From NCBI GenBank assembly GCA_009773555.1, contig WSXZ01000013.1:44345-108344 (forward strand): DNA of 64,000 nt. The letters run 5' to 3'. The DNA comes from Methylocystaceae bacterium (GTDB lineage: Bacteria; Pseudomonadota; Alphaproteobacteria; Rhizobiales; Beijerinckiaceae). The notes under the pieces are model-generated. The model saw only the letters and a list, made by a program, of their open reading frames with translations, did no database searches and was not told the origin of the DNA. The translations under genes and the position numbers were made by a program. Shown piece after piece: positions 1 through 8,903 of the stretch; the stretch's first letter is position 1; each line of letters opens with the position of its first letter.

Positions 1-21
1 GACGATCTTGATCTTATCCAT
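1..21 (-). CDS. murA: MurA N-terminus (partial, runs off window)
   Basis: Only the first seven codons are inside the window (MDKIKIV). This is the usual beginning of alphaproteobacterial UDP-N-acetylglucosamine 1-carboxyvinyltransferase, the first committed cytoplasmic enzyme of peptidoglycan synthesis. The ATG shares one base with the TGA of the small gene upstream (TGATG), which suggests translational coupling. Seven residues are thin evidence, so the name rests on the match to the family start and on the coupling. Confidence 0.45.
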
Positions 22-227
22 CACCCCTCGCTGTCGGTTTTCGAGTCCCCGCCGTGTTTCGCTGGCGCCTGGTCGCGTAGCGCGCGCTCGCGCGCCTTGC
101 GACGGGCAAGATTGGCGCGCAAGGCGGCGGCAAGCGCCGCCTTCTTCTTCGGCTCGCTGTTAGACTTCGGGCTAAAATCCGCCCCTTTTGGGGCGCCCCT
201 CCTGCCCTCTTCGTCGTTCTCCGTCAT
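21..227 (-). CDS. Small basic hypothetical protein upstream of murA
   Basis: This 68-residue protein is rich in Lys, Arg and Ala, with no membrane segment and no recognisable catalytic motif. The middle (KKKAALAAALRANLARRKARER) reads as a charged amphipathic helix. Its stop codon overlaps the putative murA start, so the two are probably co-transcribed and coupled. Function unknown; an RNA- or envelope-associated accessory role would be a guess. Confidence 0.6.
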   Translation of the reverse strand: MTENDEEGRRGAPKGADFSPKSNSEPKKKAALAAALRANLARRKARERALRDQAPAKHGGDSKTDSEG

Positions 228-278
228 CGCGTCGACTGCCCCCTTGCAAAACTCCTGCGATTCTAGGGCTCTACCCGA

Positions 279-1502
279 TCAATTCATCGCCCGCACGGCG
301 AGCGTGGCGTTGATGCCGCCAAAGGCGAAAGAATTCGAGAGCGCGACGGCAATCGGCATGTGCCGCGCGACATTGGGAATGGCGTCGACCGCGCATTTGG
401 GGTCAGGCTCAAGAAAATTGATCGTCGGCGGCGCGATCTGCTCGCGCAGCGCGGAAATCGTCACGACGAGCTCCAGCCCGCCGCTTGCGCCGAGCGCATG
501 GCCGTGCACGGGTTTCGTTGACGAAACCGGCGGCGGCGCGTCGCCAAAGACGGCGCGCATCGCCTGGGACTCTGTGATGTCATTGGCGTAGGTCGCGGTG
601 CCATGGGCGTTGAGATAGTCGACGTCTTCCGGGTTCAGTCCGGCGCTGTCGAGCGCAAGCCGCATGCAGCGCGACGGGCCTTCGACATCGGCGCGCAGCG
701 GATCGAACGCGTCGCTCGTCGTGCCATAGCCGGCGAGTTCGCAGAGCGGCGTCGCGCCGCGGGCCAGCGCGCCTTCCAGCGTCTCCAGGATGAAGACAGC
801 GGCGCCTTCGCCAAGCGTCATGCCGTTGCGCTTTGACGAAAACGGGCGGCAGAGGTCCGGGGTGAGAACGCGCAGCGCCTCCCACGAACGAATCGAACCG
901 TTAATCACGCAAGCTTCCGCGCCGCCGGCGATGGCGCGATCGGCGCGGCCGGCGCGCAGCATTTCAAAGGCTTCGCCGATGGCCTGCGCCGCCGAGGAGC
1001 AGGCGGAGGCGAGCGCGAAGGTCGGTCCCTTGGCGCCGTAGCGCATGCCGAGAGTCGTCGGCGCGGCGCTCGGTATCAGGCGCGGCACGGTCAACGTATC
1101 CGGACGGCCGTCGAGCTTATATTCGAGATAGGCGTTGTTATCGATGGTCGTGGCGCCGCCGATGCCGGTGCCGATGATGACCGCCGTGCGCGGCCCGCCG
1201 ACCGCCTTGCGCTCAAACCCGGCTTGCGCCAGCGCTTCATCGGCGGCGACGATGGAAAATTGGGTGAAGGGATCGCAGTAGGGAAGCAGTTCGGCTTCGA
1301 GATAGGCTGCCGGATTGAAATCCGGCACCTGCGCGGCGATCTTGATTCGCCCAACATAGGGGCGCTCCGATCTCAGCGGGCGCACGCAAGACACGCCGTC
1401 GCGCGCCGCGCGCCACAGCGGCGTCGCGCCAATGCCGGCGGCCGACACCGCGCCCATTCCGGTAATGACGATTCTACGCGCGGCGCCCTGTTGCGGCATC
1501 AA
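279..1502 (-). CDS. Beta-ketoacyl-ACP synthase, FabF/NodE-like
   Basis: This 407-residue thiolase-fold condensing enzyme elongates acyl-ACP with malonyl-ACP in the cytoplasm. The start reads RRIVITGMGAVSAAG, the active-site cysteine is in SACSSAAQA (about residue 168), and the two catalytic histidines are in NAHGTATYAND and HGHALGASGG. Length matches KAS II. It stands apart from any fab operon and is more divergent than housekeeping FabF, resembling the second FabF copies that serve special or long-chain acyl products. Which chain it makes cannot be told from sequence. Confidence 0.85.
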   Translation of the reverse strand: MMPQQGAARRIVITGMGAVSAAGIGATPLWRAARDGVSCVRPLRSERPYVGRIKIAAQVPDFNPAAYLEAELLPYCDPFTQFSIVAADEALAQAGFERKAVGGPRTAVIIGTGIGGATTIDNNAYLEYKLDGRPDTLTVPRLIPSAAPTTLGMRYGAKGPTFALASACSSAAQAIGEAFEMLRAGRADRAIAGGAEACVINGSIRSWEALRVLTPDLCRPFSSKRNGMTLGEGAAVFILETLEGALARGATPLCELAGYGTTSDAFDPLRADVEGPSRCMRLALDSAGLNPEDVDYLNAHGTATYANDITESQAMRAVFGDAPPPVSSTKPVHGHALGASGGLELVVTISALREQIAPPTINFLEPDPKCAVDAIPNVARHMPIAVALSNSFAFGGINATLAVRAMN

Positions 1503-1669
1503 TGTTCAATCCTTTGCTTGATTTCAACCGCGCGGCGACGCGCCGATCTTAAGAATCGTTTGAAGGTTTAATGAGGCGCGCGCCCGCGTCAAACGGCGAA
1601 CCCCGCCGCGGACAAGAGCCGCAGCTCGCCCAAGACGCGCACAAGCCACTGTCTTTGCGGGATTTACCT

Positions 1670-2554
1670 CTATTCAAGCAACTTCTTCAGCTCGGCGCGC
1701 AGGCCCGCCGCGACGTCCGGCCGCGCCAGCCCAAAAGCCACATTGGCTGCCAGAAACCCGAGCTTAGAGCCCGTGTCATAGGTGCGTCCGTCGAAGCGGA
1801 CGGCGTGGAAGGGCCGCGTGTTCGCAAGATGGATCATGGCGTCGGTGAGCTGAATTTCGCCGCCCGCGCCTTTTTCATGCTTTTCGAGCAGCCCGAAAAT
1901 TTCCGGCTCCAAAATATACCGACCGGAAATGATGAAATTGCTGGGCGCAGTCCCCTGCGGCGGCTTCTCGACCATGCCGGTGACCTCGAAGGTCGAGCCG
2001 TAATCCTTGCCGCGCGCGACGATGCCGTATTGATGCGTCTCTTCCGGCTTCACTTCCTCGACCGCGATGATATTGCCGCCGTGTTTTTCGTAAGCCGCGA
2101 CCGCCTCGGCGAGACAGCGCGCGTTTTGGCCCGGCGCCGGAAGCGTGATCATGTCGGGCAGGAGCACCGCGAAGGGCTCGTCGCCGATGATGTCGCGCGC
2201 GCACCATACGGCGTGGCCGAGGCCAAGCGGCGCCTGCTGACGGGTGAAGCTCGTGGCGCCGGCGGCTGGCAGGTCCGACATCAGGGCTTCATATTCCTTG
2301 GACTTGTTGCGGCGGCGCAGCGTGTCCTCAAGCTCATAGGCCATGTCGAAGTGATCTTCGATGGCCCCCTTGCCGCGCCCGGTGACGAAAATGAAATGTT
2401 CTATTCCGGCTTCTCGCGCTTCGTCCACGACATGCTGCACGACCGGGCGGTCGACGACGGTCAGCATCTCCTTCGGCACGGCCTTGGTGGCGGGCAGAAA
2501 GCGCGTGCCGAGGCCGGCGACGGGGAAAACAGCCTTGCGAATGCGTTTGCTCAT
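1670..2554 (-). CDS. galU: UTP-glucose-1-phosphate uridylyltransferase
   Basis: This 294-residue nucleotidyltransferase makes UDP-glucose from UTP and glucose-1-phosphate. The N-terminus has the sugar nucleotidyltransferase signature ([21 protein letters not shown]), followed by [15 protein letters not shown] and later [12 protein letters not shown], and the length is normal. It is divergent from galE about 215 bp away, so a shared promoter region can feed both steps of UDP-sugar supply for polysaccharide and glycolipid synthesis. Confidence 0.95.
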   Translation of the reverse strand: MSKRIRKAVFPVAGLGTRFLPATKAVPKEMLTVVDRPVVQHVVDEAREAGIEHFIFVTGRGKGAIEDHFDMAYELEDTLRRRNKSKEYEALMSDLPAAGATSFTRQQAPLGLGHAVWCARDIIGDEPFAVLLPDMITLPAPGQNARCLAEAVAAYEKHGGNIIAVEEVKPEETHQYGIVARGKDYGSTFEVTGMVEKPPQGTAPSNFIISGRYILEPEIFGLLEKHEKGAGGEIQLTDAMIHLANTRPFHAVRFDGRTYDTGSKLGFLAANVAFGLARPDVAAGLRAELKKLLE

Positions 2555-2768
2555 GGAGAAGCCCGTTGAGAGGTGAGTCGGCGAAGGGGTGATAGCGGCG
2601 AATCGCTCCGGAGGCGACTCGCCCAGGCCGACGAAGCCCGCTTGAAACTCGGCCGTTTAGCACGATTTGGCTGGATCGTAGAGTTCGCGACGCGAACGGC
2701 GCAAAAGACATGAGGCGTCAGGACTGCGGCGTGAACATCTGTCGAAGATACGAGAGGAAGGTTGCGGC

Positions 2769-3758
2769 ATGACGGTTCTGGTTACGGGCGGCGCCGGCTA
2801 TATCGGCAGTCATACGGTTCTCGAACTGCTCGACGCCGGCGAAGGTCCGCCCGTCGTGCTCGACGATCTATCCACCGGTTTTCGCTGGTCGGTTCCGGAG
2901 GGGACGGCTCTCGTCGTCGGCGATTTCGGCGACGCTGATCTCGTCGCCGATCTGATCGAGCGCCACGGCGTCGACGAGATCATTCACTTCGCCGCAAAGA
3001 TTGTCGTTCCTGACTCCGTCGCTGATCCTCTCGGCTATTATCTCAACAATACGGCGAAAGCGCGCACCCTGCTCGCGACGGCGGTGGCGCGTCGCGTCAA
3101 GCGCTTCATCTTTTCTTCGACCGCCGCCGTCTACGGCGACCCGCTGCAAAATCCGGTCAGCGAGGACGAGCCGTTGAAGCCGGTTTCGCCCTATGGGCGA
3201 TCGAAGCTCATGGTCGAGTGGATGCTGGAGGATACGGCGCGCGCGCACGGCCTTGCCTATGTCGCCCTGCGCTATTTCAATGTCGCCGGCGCGGATCCGA
3301 AGGGGCGTTCGGGGCAGTCGACGCCCGAGGCCACGCATCTCATCAAGGTCGCCGTGCAGACGGCGCTCGGCCTGCGCCCAAAACTGCAGGTCTTCGGCGA
3401 CGATTACCCGACGCCTGACGGCACCTGCGTGCGGGATTATATCCAGGTCACCGATCTCTCGCGCGCCCATCTCGACGCCTTGCGCTATCTGCGCGACGGC
3501 GGCGCCAATCTCACCGCCAATTGCGGCTATGAGCGCGGCTTTTCCGTGCTCGAGGTGATCGAATCGGTGAAGCGGGTTTCGGGCGTTGATTTCGACGTTG
3601 AAATGGCCCCGCGCCGGCCCGGCGACCCCGCCGCGATCGTCGCGGCGAACGAGAGAATTCGCCGGACGCTCGGCTGGACGCCGCAGCATGACAATCTCGA
3701 CGAGATCGTTCGTCAGGCGCTGGAGTGGGAAAGGCGTCTGATCGTGCGCGGCGGCTGA
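2769..3758 (+). CDS. galE: UDP-glucose 4-epimerase
   Basis: This 329-residue extended SDR interconverts UDP-glucose and UDP-galactose using bound NAD. The Rossmann motif GGAGYIGS is at residues 7-14. The catalytic Ser/Thr is in FSSTAAVYG and the YxxxK motif is SPYGRSK. The PTPDGTCVRDYIQVTDL block is characteristic of GalE. It lies divergent from galU, consistent with joint production of activated hexoses. Confidence 0.95.
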   Translation: MTVLVTGGAGYIGSHTVLELLDAGEGPPVVLDDLSTGFRWSVPEGTALVVGDFGDADLVADLIERHGVDEIIHFAAKIVVPDSVADPLGYYLNNTAKARTLLATAVARRVKRFIFSSTAAVYGDPLQNPVSEDEPLKPVSPYGRSKLMVEWMLEDTARAHGLAYVALRYFNVAGADPKGRSGQSTPEATHLIKVAVQTALGLRPKLQVFGDDYPTPDGTCVRDYIQVTDLSRAHLDALRYLRDGGANLTANCGYERGFSVLEVIESVKRVSGVDFDVEMAPRRPGDPAAIVAANERIRRTLGWTPQHDNLDEIVRQALEWERRLIVRGG

Positions 3759-3789
3759 TCCAGCGCCGGTTGCGCCGATTGCTCGCCGT

Positions 3790-3897
3790 GTCATTCCCGA
3801 CAGGCCGCAGGCCTGATCGGGAATCCAGAGCAGGTTCAAAAATTCTAGCTTTGCTCTCGATTCCCCATCGCTCGCTGCGCGAGCGTCGAGAATGACG
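3790..3897. repeat. Palindromic intergenic repeat
   Basis: The outer ends are GTCATTC and GAATGAC, about 95 bp apart. Two internal hairpins are visible: CCCGACAGGCCGCAGGCCTG with ATCGGG, and CGCTCGCTGCGCGAGCG. Elements of this build are spread between genes in many Rhizobiales genomes. It follows galE and could act as a terminator or mRNA-stabilising element. No second copy was seen in the window. Confidence 0.6.
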
Positions 3898-3933
3898 TTC
3901 GAGGTGTTCAAATCGTCGATGCGTCCCGCCAAA

Positions 3934-3947
3934 CACTTAAGCGCTTG
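3934..3947. promoter_or_regulatory. Possible ArsR-family operator
   Basis: The sequence ACTTAAGCGCTTGG holds the perfect palindrome AAGCGCTT. Related CTTAAGCAC and CCTAAGCG copies occur just downstream, around the start of the ArsR-like gene. Autoregulation is usual for this family, but the site is short and unproven. Confidence 0.25.
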
Positions 3948-3993
3948 GTGAAGTTTTTGTTGCCGCTGACGCCGCGCAATGATACTTAAGCAC

Positions 3994-4323
3994 ATGCCTA
4001 AGCGTTCGGAGAGCCTCGATCGCATGTTCTCGGCGCTCGCCGATCCGACGCGACGCGCCATGGTCGAGCGCCTTGCGCGCGGGCCGGCGAATGTCAGCGA
4101 CTTGGCCAAGCCGCTCAACATGTCGCTGCCCGCGGTCATGCAGCATTTGCAGACTCTGGAGCGGAGCGGGCTTGTGACGAGCCGAAAGGTCGGGCGCGTG
4201 CGCACTTGCCGCATCCAGCCAAAAAGATTCGACGCCGCGCAGGCGTGGCTCGCGCGGCAACGCGCGCATTGGGAGGCGCGCTTCGATCGTTTGGACGCGT
4301 TCCTGGAGAAAAGCGAGGATTGA
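3994..4323 (+). CDS. ArsR-family winged-helix regulator
   Basis: This protein of about 109 residues begins with the SdpR/ArsR-type block SLDRMFSALADPTRRAMVERL. It continues with a recognition region (VSDLAKPLNMSLPAVMQHLQTLERSGLV) and the wing SRKVGRVRTCRI. No arsenic-binding cysteine pair is seen. The stop overlaps closely with the SRPBCC gene that follows (3-bp gap), a very common pairing in which the repressor controls its partner. An in-frame ATG five codons upstream (3979) is an alternative start; neither has a strong ribosome site. Confidence 0.88.
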   Translation: MPKRSESLDRMFSALADPTRRAMVERLARGPANVSDLAKPLNMSLPAVMQHLQTLERSGLVTSRKVGRVRTCRIQPKRFDAAQAWLARQRAHWEARFDRLDAFLEKSED

Positions 4324-4325
4324 GG

Positions 4326-4793
4326 ATGGGCGATCAAAAACTGGACCTTGAAATTTCCCGCTTGGTGGCCGCCCCCCGCGCGCGCGTCTGGAAGGCTTGG
4401 ACCGACCCGGCTATCTTGAAGGAATGGTGGTGCCCGCGACCCTGGACGACGGAGGTCCGCGCCTTCGACTTTCGTCCCGGCGGCGCCTTTCACACATTCA
4501 TGAGCGGCCCGGATGGCGGAGAAAGCGACAATCCCGGCTGTTTTCTCGACATCACGCCGCAGGCGCGCATCGTCTTCACCTCCATGCTCGTCGGCGACTG
4601 GCGTCCCGCCTCCCCCTGGCTCGCGTTCACCGCGATCCTGACCATGGCCGACGAGGGCCCCGGCACGCGCTACGTCGCGAGGGTTATGCATCGGGACGAC
4701 GCCGAGCGCCGGCGGCACGAAGAGATGGGGTTCTACGACGGCTGGGGCGCATGCATTGCGCAGCTCGAGGAAGTGGCGCGGAATATTTCCTGA
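4326..4793 (+). CDS. SRPBCC (AHSA1-like) domain protein
   Basis: This 155-residue START/Bet v1-fold protein opens with ISRLVAAPRARVWKAWTDPAILKEWWCP, the standard AHSA1 beginning, and ends with the helix GWGACIAQLEEVA. The fold forms a hydrophobic ligand pocket; its ligand is unknown. It starts 3 bp after the ArsR-like gene and is almost certainly co-transcribed with it. A longer open frame runs upstream, but the ATG at 4326 has GAGG before it and gives the normal length. Confidence 0.88.
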   Translation: MGDQKLDLEISRLVAAPRARVWKAWTDPAILKEWWCPRPWTTEVRAFDFRPGGAFHTFMSGPDGGESDNPGCFLDITPQARIVFTSMLVGDWRPASPWLAFTAILTMADEGPGTRYVARVMHRDDAERRRHEEMGFYDGWGACIAQLEEVARNIS

Positions 4794-4874
4794 GGAGGAA
4801 TGGCCCAGGCGCTGGCCGGCGCACGCACGGCGTCTTTTTTCTCCGACGCACGCTATGCTAGAGAGGGGCGACGC

Positions 4875-4951
4875 GGTCCCGTAGCTCAGCAGGATAGAGC
4901 AGCGGTTTCCTAAACCGAAGGTCAGGGGTTCGAATCCCTTCGGGACCGCCA
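4875..4951 (+). tRNA. tRNA-Arg (anticodon CCU)
   Basis: A full cloverleaf is visible: acceptor GGTCCCG pairing with CGGGACC, D arm GCTC/GAGC, anticodon loop TTCCTAA giving anticodon CCT, T arm with TTCGAAT, discriminator G and encoded CCA. It reads the AGG codon. Confidence 0.96.
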
Positions 4952-5011
4952 GCACGTCGAGGCGTATGGAGCTGCCGCGAATTCGGCGGGCGTCGACGCC
5001 GCCGGATCAGA

Positions 5012-5794
5012 TCACCCGCGCCGCGCCACGAATGGCGTGCGCCACCAGGCCGCTCTGTCCTTCTTTACGGTCTTCTTGCGTTTGGCTTCCAGGGCCAGCC
5101 CCATCTGCATCATTCGGTCGACATAAAAATCATCGAACACGTTGGGCGGAACCGCAAAATGCTTTTGCAGGTCGGCGTGTTCGCGCGCGACGTAAAAGCG
5201 GTTGAGTCCATCGAAGTAGGCAAACACATAATCGGAGCGCAAAATATGCGGTTCCCACGAACTGTGTGACTCTGTCCTGGCGGCGCCTGGCGCCACGGAT
5301 TCAACCAGTATGATCCACGGCCGAAACCGGCCAAGGTCGAACTCGACGATGACGTCCCGCTCAGATCCTTCGCAGTCGATCTTGAGAAAATGCACTGTGG
5401 ACGGCGCCTGCTCCTCAAAAATACTGTTGAGTGTGCGCACCTCTACTTGCATCTCCTCCTGTTCGAAGCCGAGCGGCGCATGCGATGCCGCCACATTGGC
5501 GTCGAGGCTGGACATGCCGGTATCGTGGACGAGCGTCATGGTCGCCTGACTCGCTCGCGCGCCGACCGCGACCGATAGATTGACGTCGCGCGGACGCCGC
5601 TCCTGCAATCGCCTGAAATAATAAGGATTTGGCTCGACATTGACCCCGCGCCACCCGCGTTCGTAGAAATGCCGCGTCACGGATTCGAGGTCCGGGTCCC
5701 ATGCGCCAACATCAACATAGAAGCCTTCCGCGAGACCCCCGAAGGCGCGCTCGAGCATGACGTCTTCGAAATTTTGTGCGTAGGAGATCCACAT
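5012..5794 (-). CDS. FkbM-family methyltransferase
   Basis: This protein of about 260 residues begins MWISYAQNFEDVML, the usual start of this FkbM subgroup. The SAM-binding motif is YVDVGAWDP, followed by NVEPNPYYFRRLQ, and the FkbM signature is FLKIDCEGSERDV. These enzymes O-methylate sugars or other surface and secondary-metabolite groups. The ATG at 5794 follows GAAGGG, better than a TTG five codons upstream. It is divergent from the SGNH-like protein next to it, which suggests a shared role in glycan decoration. Confidence 0.85.
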   Translation of the reverse strand: MWISYAQNFEDVMLERAFGGLAEGFYVDVGAWDPDLESVTRHFYERGWRGVNVEPNPYYFRRLQERRPRDVNLSVAVGARASQATMTLVHDTGMSSLDANVAASHAPLGFEQEEMQVEVRTLNSIFEEQAPSTVHFLKIDCEGSERDVIVEFDLGRFRPWIILVESVAPGAARTESHSSWEPHILRSDYVFAYFDGLNRFYVAREHADLQKHFAVPPNVFDDFYVDRMMQMGLALEAKRKKTVKKDRAAWWRTPFVARRG

Positions 5795-5948
5795 GTCGGC
5801 GCCCTTCAACTCTCGGTGCTCTTCGCTTTGTGCGCGCGAATGTGACCGGCGCCAGCTGAATTGTTAATTGGCGAAACCACGTTTAGTCTCTTGGCTGCTG
5901 TGGCTGGAGTCTTTTGCACGAGCCAGGGACAATTGGAAAGGGCTTTTG

Positions 5949-7253
5949 ATGAACGGAACAGGCGAAACAACAAACAGTCCGGCCAAAACGCCCCGCCGCA
6001 GCGTGCGCATCGCCGCTAACTTCATTGTGGTCGTCCTGTGTTTGCTTGCTGTAGAAGCCGGCTTCACTCTTTATTATTTTCTGAGCGAAGGAAAACTCGT
6101 TAGCCCGCAAACGCGCGAAGAGAGCCGTTCGAATACGTTCGTGGTGCACATGACGTCGAAGAGAAACGTCAAGTGCCGCTACATGGACACTGTTTACCCT
6201 CACCCTTATTTGACCAACGTTCATGCGGATAATCCGCCCTGCGAGAATTCGGAGTTCGAGATAAACAATGTCGGCTTGTTCGGACGCGACTTTCCCTACA
6301 AAAAGGAGACCGACAAGTTTCGTATCATGGTGAGCGGCGGATCGGTGGCCGCCATGTTTGGCCAAACGGAAAAAGATAAACCTAGGTTCCTCGAAGAACA
6401 GTTGAATAGATGCTATGTTCCTCCGGAAGGACGGAAGTCATTCGAAGTTTATAACGGCGCCGATGGCGGCTGGAAGCAGCCGCAACAGGCCATCATGACC
6501 CTTCTCTTTGGCGAAGTTTTCGATGGCATCGTTACCTTGGAAGGCTTCAATGAGAAGGATATGCTTCTTGAGAAATGGACATCTTGGAAAAAACGTTTCG
6601 AATGGCCTTCGAACAACTTTATCTTAGTGAATCCATCTGCATCTGGCAGCTATTTACCCATATTGGGCGGCGCGGCGCTGAACTCATTTTATTCGTTTTA
6701 CTTTAATATGCCGCTTTTGAGGTCATCAAACACGATATTCTTTTTGGTCGACGTGGCCCGCACCAAGCTCAACGATTCAATTATGAAAAACATGGCGTCG
6801 CTTCATAAGTCGCATTTGACGAATTTTTCCGTGCCCAAGGAGTGGAGCCGCGACGAAGTCTACGAGTACAACCTTGATCAGTATAAAAAATATTTTAAAA
6901 CGACCGCCGCGCTTGCTCAGGCGCAGGGCGCAAAAGTGGTGTTCTTCATTCAGCCCTCGCCGGTTTACGGCAAGACCCTAACCGAAGAGGAAAAAGGCGT
7001 GGTTGGCGATTTGAGCTACAAGGACCTGTATCTCAATTTGACCGATACGCTGCTCAAGCTGAAGCAGGATGGAATCGCCGTCCATAGCCTGCTGGACGTT
7101 TTCTCCGCGATTCCAGACACGGTTTACGCAGATCATATTCACTTTTTCGCCGACCCGGCGACCGGCGAAAGCGTCGGCAGCCGCGTTGTCGCCAAGGCGA
7201 TGGCCGCTCGGTTGGCTGACGAATGGCGGTTCGAAAAAAAGTGCAGCGACTGA
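5949..7253 (+). CDS. Membrane-anchored SGNH-hydrolase-like protein
   Basis: This 434-residue protein has one N-terminal membrane segment (residues ~20-42) and an extracytoplasmic body. The sequence FRIMVSGGSVAAMFG resembles the SGNH/GDSL nucleophile block, VVFFIQPSP fits a mid-domain strand, and YADHIHF supplies the D-x-x-H pair. Such proteins acylate or deacylate surface glycans. The ATG at 5949 follows GGAAAGGG, so an in-frame start 27 codons upstream is disfavoured. Codon use is AT-richer than neighbouring genes, a possible sign of transfer. Substrate unknown. Confidence 0.65.
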   Translation: MNGTGETTNSPAKTPRRSVRIAANFIVVVLCLLAVEAGFTLYYFLSEGKLVSPQTREESRSNTFVVHMTSKRNVKCRYMDTVYPHPYLTNVHADNPPCENSEFEINNVGLFGRDFPYKKETDKFRIMVSGGSVAAMFGQTEKDKPRFLEEQLNRCYVPPEGRKSFEVYNGADGGWKQPQQAIMTLLFGEVFDGIVTLEGFNEKDMLLEKWTSWKKRFEWPSNNFILVNPSASGSYLPILGGAALNSFYSFYFNMPLLRSSNTIFFLVDVARTKLNDSIMKNMASLHKSHLTNFSVPKEWSRDEVYEYNLDQYKKYFKTTAALAQAQGAKVVFFIQPSPVYGKTLTEEEKGVVGDLSYKDLYLNLTDTLLKLKQDGIAVHSLLDVFSAIPDTVYADHIHFFADPATGESVGSRVVAKAMAARLADEWRFEKKCSD

Positions 7254-7262
7254 TGAGCGCGC

Positions 7263-8075
7263 TCAGCGCGGAGGCGGGAAAGTCTGCAGAACCGATTCGA
7301 TCGGCCCTGAATCGACCGTCATCCCGCCGTTGAACGGATTGTCCATCGCGGCGATCAAAAACACGACCGATCCCATAAAGAGCGCAATAGCGCCGCTGAG
7401 GATCAGATGGACATGGAGCTCCATGTCGAAAATGGTCACGAGGCCAAGCAACAAGAATCCGCTGAGACACATAACCCACCAGAGCTCCTTCGGAATGCCG
7501 CTGTCGCCGGCGGCGATGAGATAGCGGCGATGCTCGACAAGCGAATTCAGACGCGTGAACGTCTCGGCCTGAACCATCTCCTCGCTTTTGAGCTTGGGCT
7601 GAAAGTTCATGACCTGGGCGAATAACGCGGTCAATCCCGGCGAACGTGAATGGGCTTCGCGAGGGACATCAGGCGGCGGATGTACGGCCTCGACCGCCTC
7701 GCGTGCGTAGCTGCGAAGTTTTTCCTGAAGCTCGCTGCTGGTCGGCTGCGGAAAGCCGTCGAAGTCTCGGTGAAGTGCGGCGATCGTGAGCGCCTCCTTT
7801 GAGACGACGTCGGCGACCGCGGAGAAGTCCTGATACGCCTCAACCGCCAGCAGCCCCAAAAGAATGCCGTAAAGCGTCGAGAACGCGGCCAGCGTCAGGC
7901 CGATCATTTCGTTGGCGTTGCGGCGGCCGTGGATCCATTGATGCGCGAGAGTGCGAAAAAGGAACACGCCCAGCCATGTCGCGGCAAGGAACCCGAGGCA
8001 GAACAGCGCAGCCATTTCCGTCACGGACAGATATCTAAAAAACGTCGGCACCGGCGCCTCCTTCTTCGGCGGCAT
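7263..8075 (-). CDS. DUF4239 (bestrophin-like) membrane protein
   Basis: This 270-residue protein has two N-terminal membrane segments (about 20-40 and 58-80), a soluble helical middle and two C-terminal membrane segments. The middle AFSTLYGILLGLLAVEAYQDFSAVADVVSKEA is the typical DUF4239 block, usually linked to bestrophin-like channels. Its role is not established. It is convergent with the SGNH-like gene and is followed upstream by a DUF2905 gene on the same strand. Confidence 0.75.
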   Translation of the reverse strand: MPPKKEAPVPTFFRYLSVTEMAALFCLGFLAATWLGVFLFRTLAHQWIHGRRNANEMIGLTLAAFSTLYGILLGLLAVEAYQDFSAVADVVSKEALTIAALHRDFDGFPQPTSSELQEKLRSYAREAVEAVHPPPDVPREAHSRSPGLTALFAQVMNFQPKLKSEEMVQAETFTRLNSLVEHRRYLIAAGDSGIPKELWWVMCLSGFLLLGLVTIFDMELHVHLILSGAIALFMGSVVFLIAAMDNPFNGGMTVDSGPIESVLQTFPPPR

Positions 8076-8108
8076 TAGCCGACGCCCGCGTCAAATTGTC
8101 AAAAGGGC

Positions 8109-8309
8109 TTATCGACTGAACAGCCATAAAAGCAGACTGATGACGACGCTCAAGACGAGCGACGTGGCGAGCGGAAAGTAGAATTTGAAATTGCCGCGCT
8201 CGACGACGATGTCGCCCGGCAAACGTCCAAGGCCAAACCGCTCGCCGACCATCCAGAGAAGGCCGAGGCCGACCATGACGAGCCCCGCGATGATGAGAAA
8301 CTTGGCCAC
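8109..8309 (-). CDS. DUF2905 small membrane protein
   Basis: This 66-residue protein has two membrane helices around the conserved loop GLGRLPGDIVVERGNFKFYFPLATS, the hallmark of DUF2905. Function unknown in all hosts. It lies 33 bp upstream of the DUF4239 gene on the same strand and may be co-transcribed with it. Confidence 0.88.
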   Translation of the reverse strand: MAKFLIIAGLVMVGLGLLWMVGERFGLGRLPGDIVVERGNFKFYFPLATSLVLSVVISLLLWLFSR

Positions 8310-8697
8310 AGGGTCAGCCTTTCGTCGCGTTCCTGATCGATGACGTTCACGTTGCTATTTCGCGCATTTCAGCGAAATCGCCAGCAACGCCGGCGCGTCG
8401 TTCACGATTGCCGCTTCAGGCGACACATTGTCGCAAAGCTAGGAATCTCAGCGCCCTTCGCTTGACCAGGCGCTTTGTCAAAGTTTAGGTGCCGGCGACG
8501 GGTTCGACGCCATGACATTCGGTTTTCGCCTGCGGCGAACCGACGCAATCGAACCGACGGCGGATGGCGCGCCTCTTGCGGGAGCCTGCAGGAGACGCAG
8601 GCCGCGCGACGCTTCGCAAAGCAACCGTCTCGTTGAATGGGTCGCTCCTGATGCGATCGCCGGCACGCAGCGGTTGCGTGCGACTATGAGGGTTTTC
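8310..8697. other. Intergenic stretch, nothing clear
   Basis: About 390 bp between the DUF2905 gene and a short open frame. Overlapping frames on both strands lack family features. No RNA gene, strong terminator or repeat was seen. Confidence 0.4.
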
Positions 8698-8808
8698 ATG
8701 AGGCCTGATCACATTTATCTCGCCATGACCATGGTCAAGCACAGCACGCTGGCCGCGGCTTGCATCTATGCGTTCAAGATCGTCTCGTTTTTCGTGAAGA
8801 CATTATAG
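8698..8808 (+). CDS. Possible 36-residue membrane peptide
   Basis: This short frame begins MRPDHIYLAMTMVKHS, and the second half is hydrophobic enough for one membrane helix, ending FFVKTL. A GAGGG lies seven bases before the ATG. No family is recognised. It could equally be chance, although the composition is unlike the Arg/Ala-rich shadow frames around it. Confidence 0.3.
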   Translation: MRPDHIYLAMTMVKHSTLAAACIYAFKIVSFFVKTL

Positions 8809-8903
8809 TTTCGCGCGAGCGTTTCGCGCGCCGTTGCGCCGGCGCCGCCCTTCGCGCATAAACCTTCCAGCGCATATGCGACGCGACGGAAGGGCGCAGA
8901 TTC

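Noticed and set aside
1571..2569. A 332-codon plus-strand frame over galU
   Set aside because: Exact antisense to galU; composition is that of a GC-rich shadow.
2868..4955. A 695-codon open frame on the minus strand across galE, the ArsR/SRPBCC pair and tRNA-Arg
   Set aside because: It is antisense to well-supported genes and a tRNA, is Arg-rich with no family motif, and arises from high GC.
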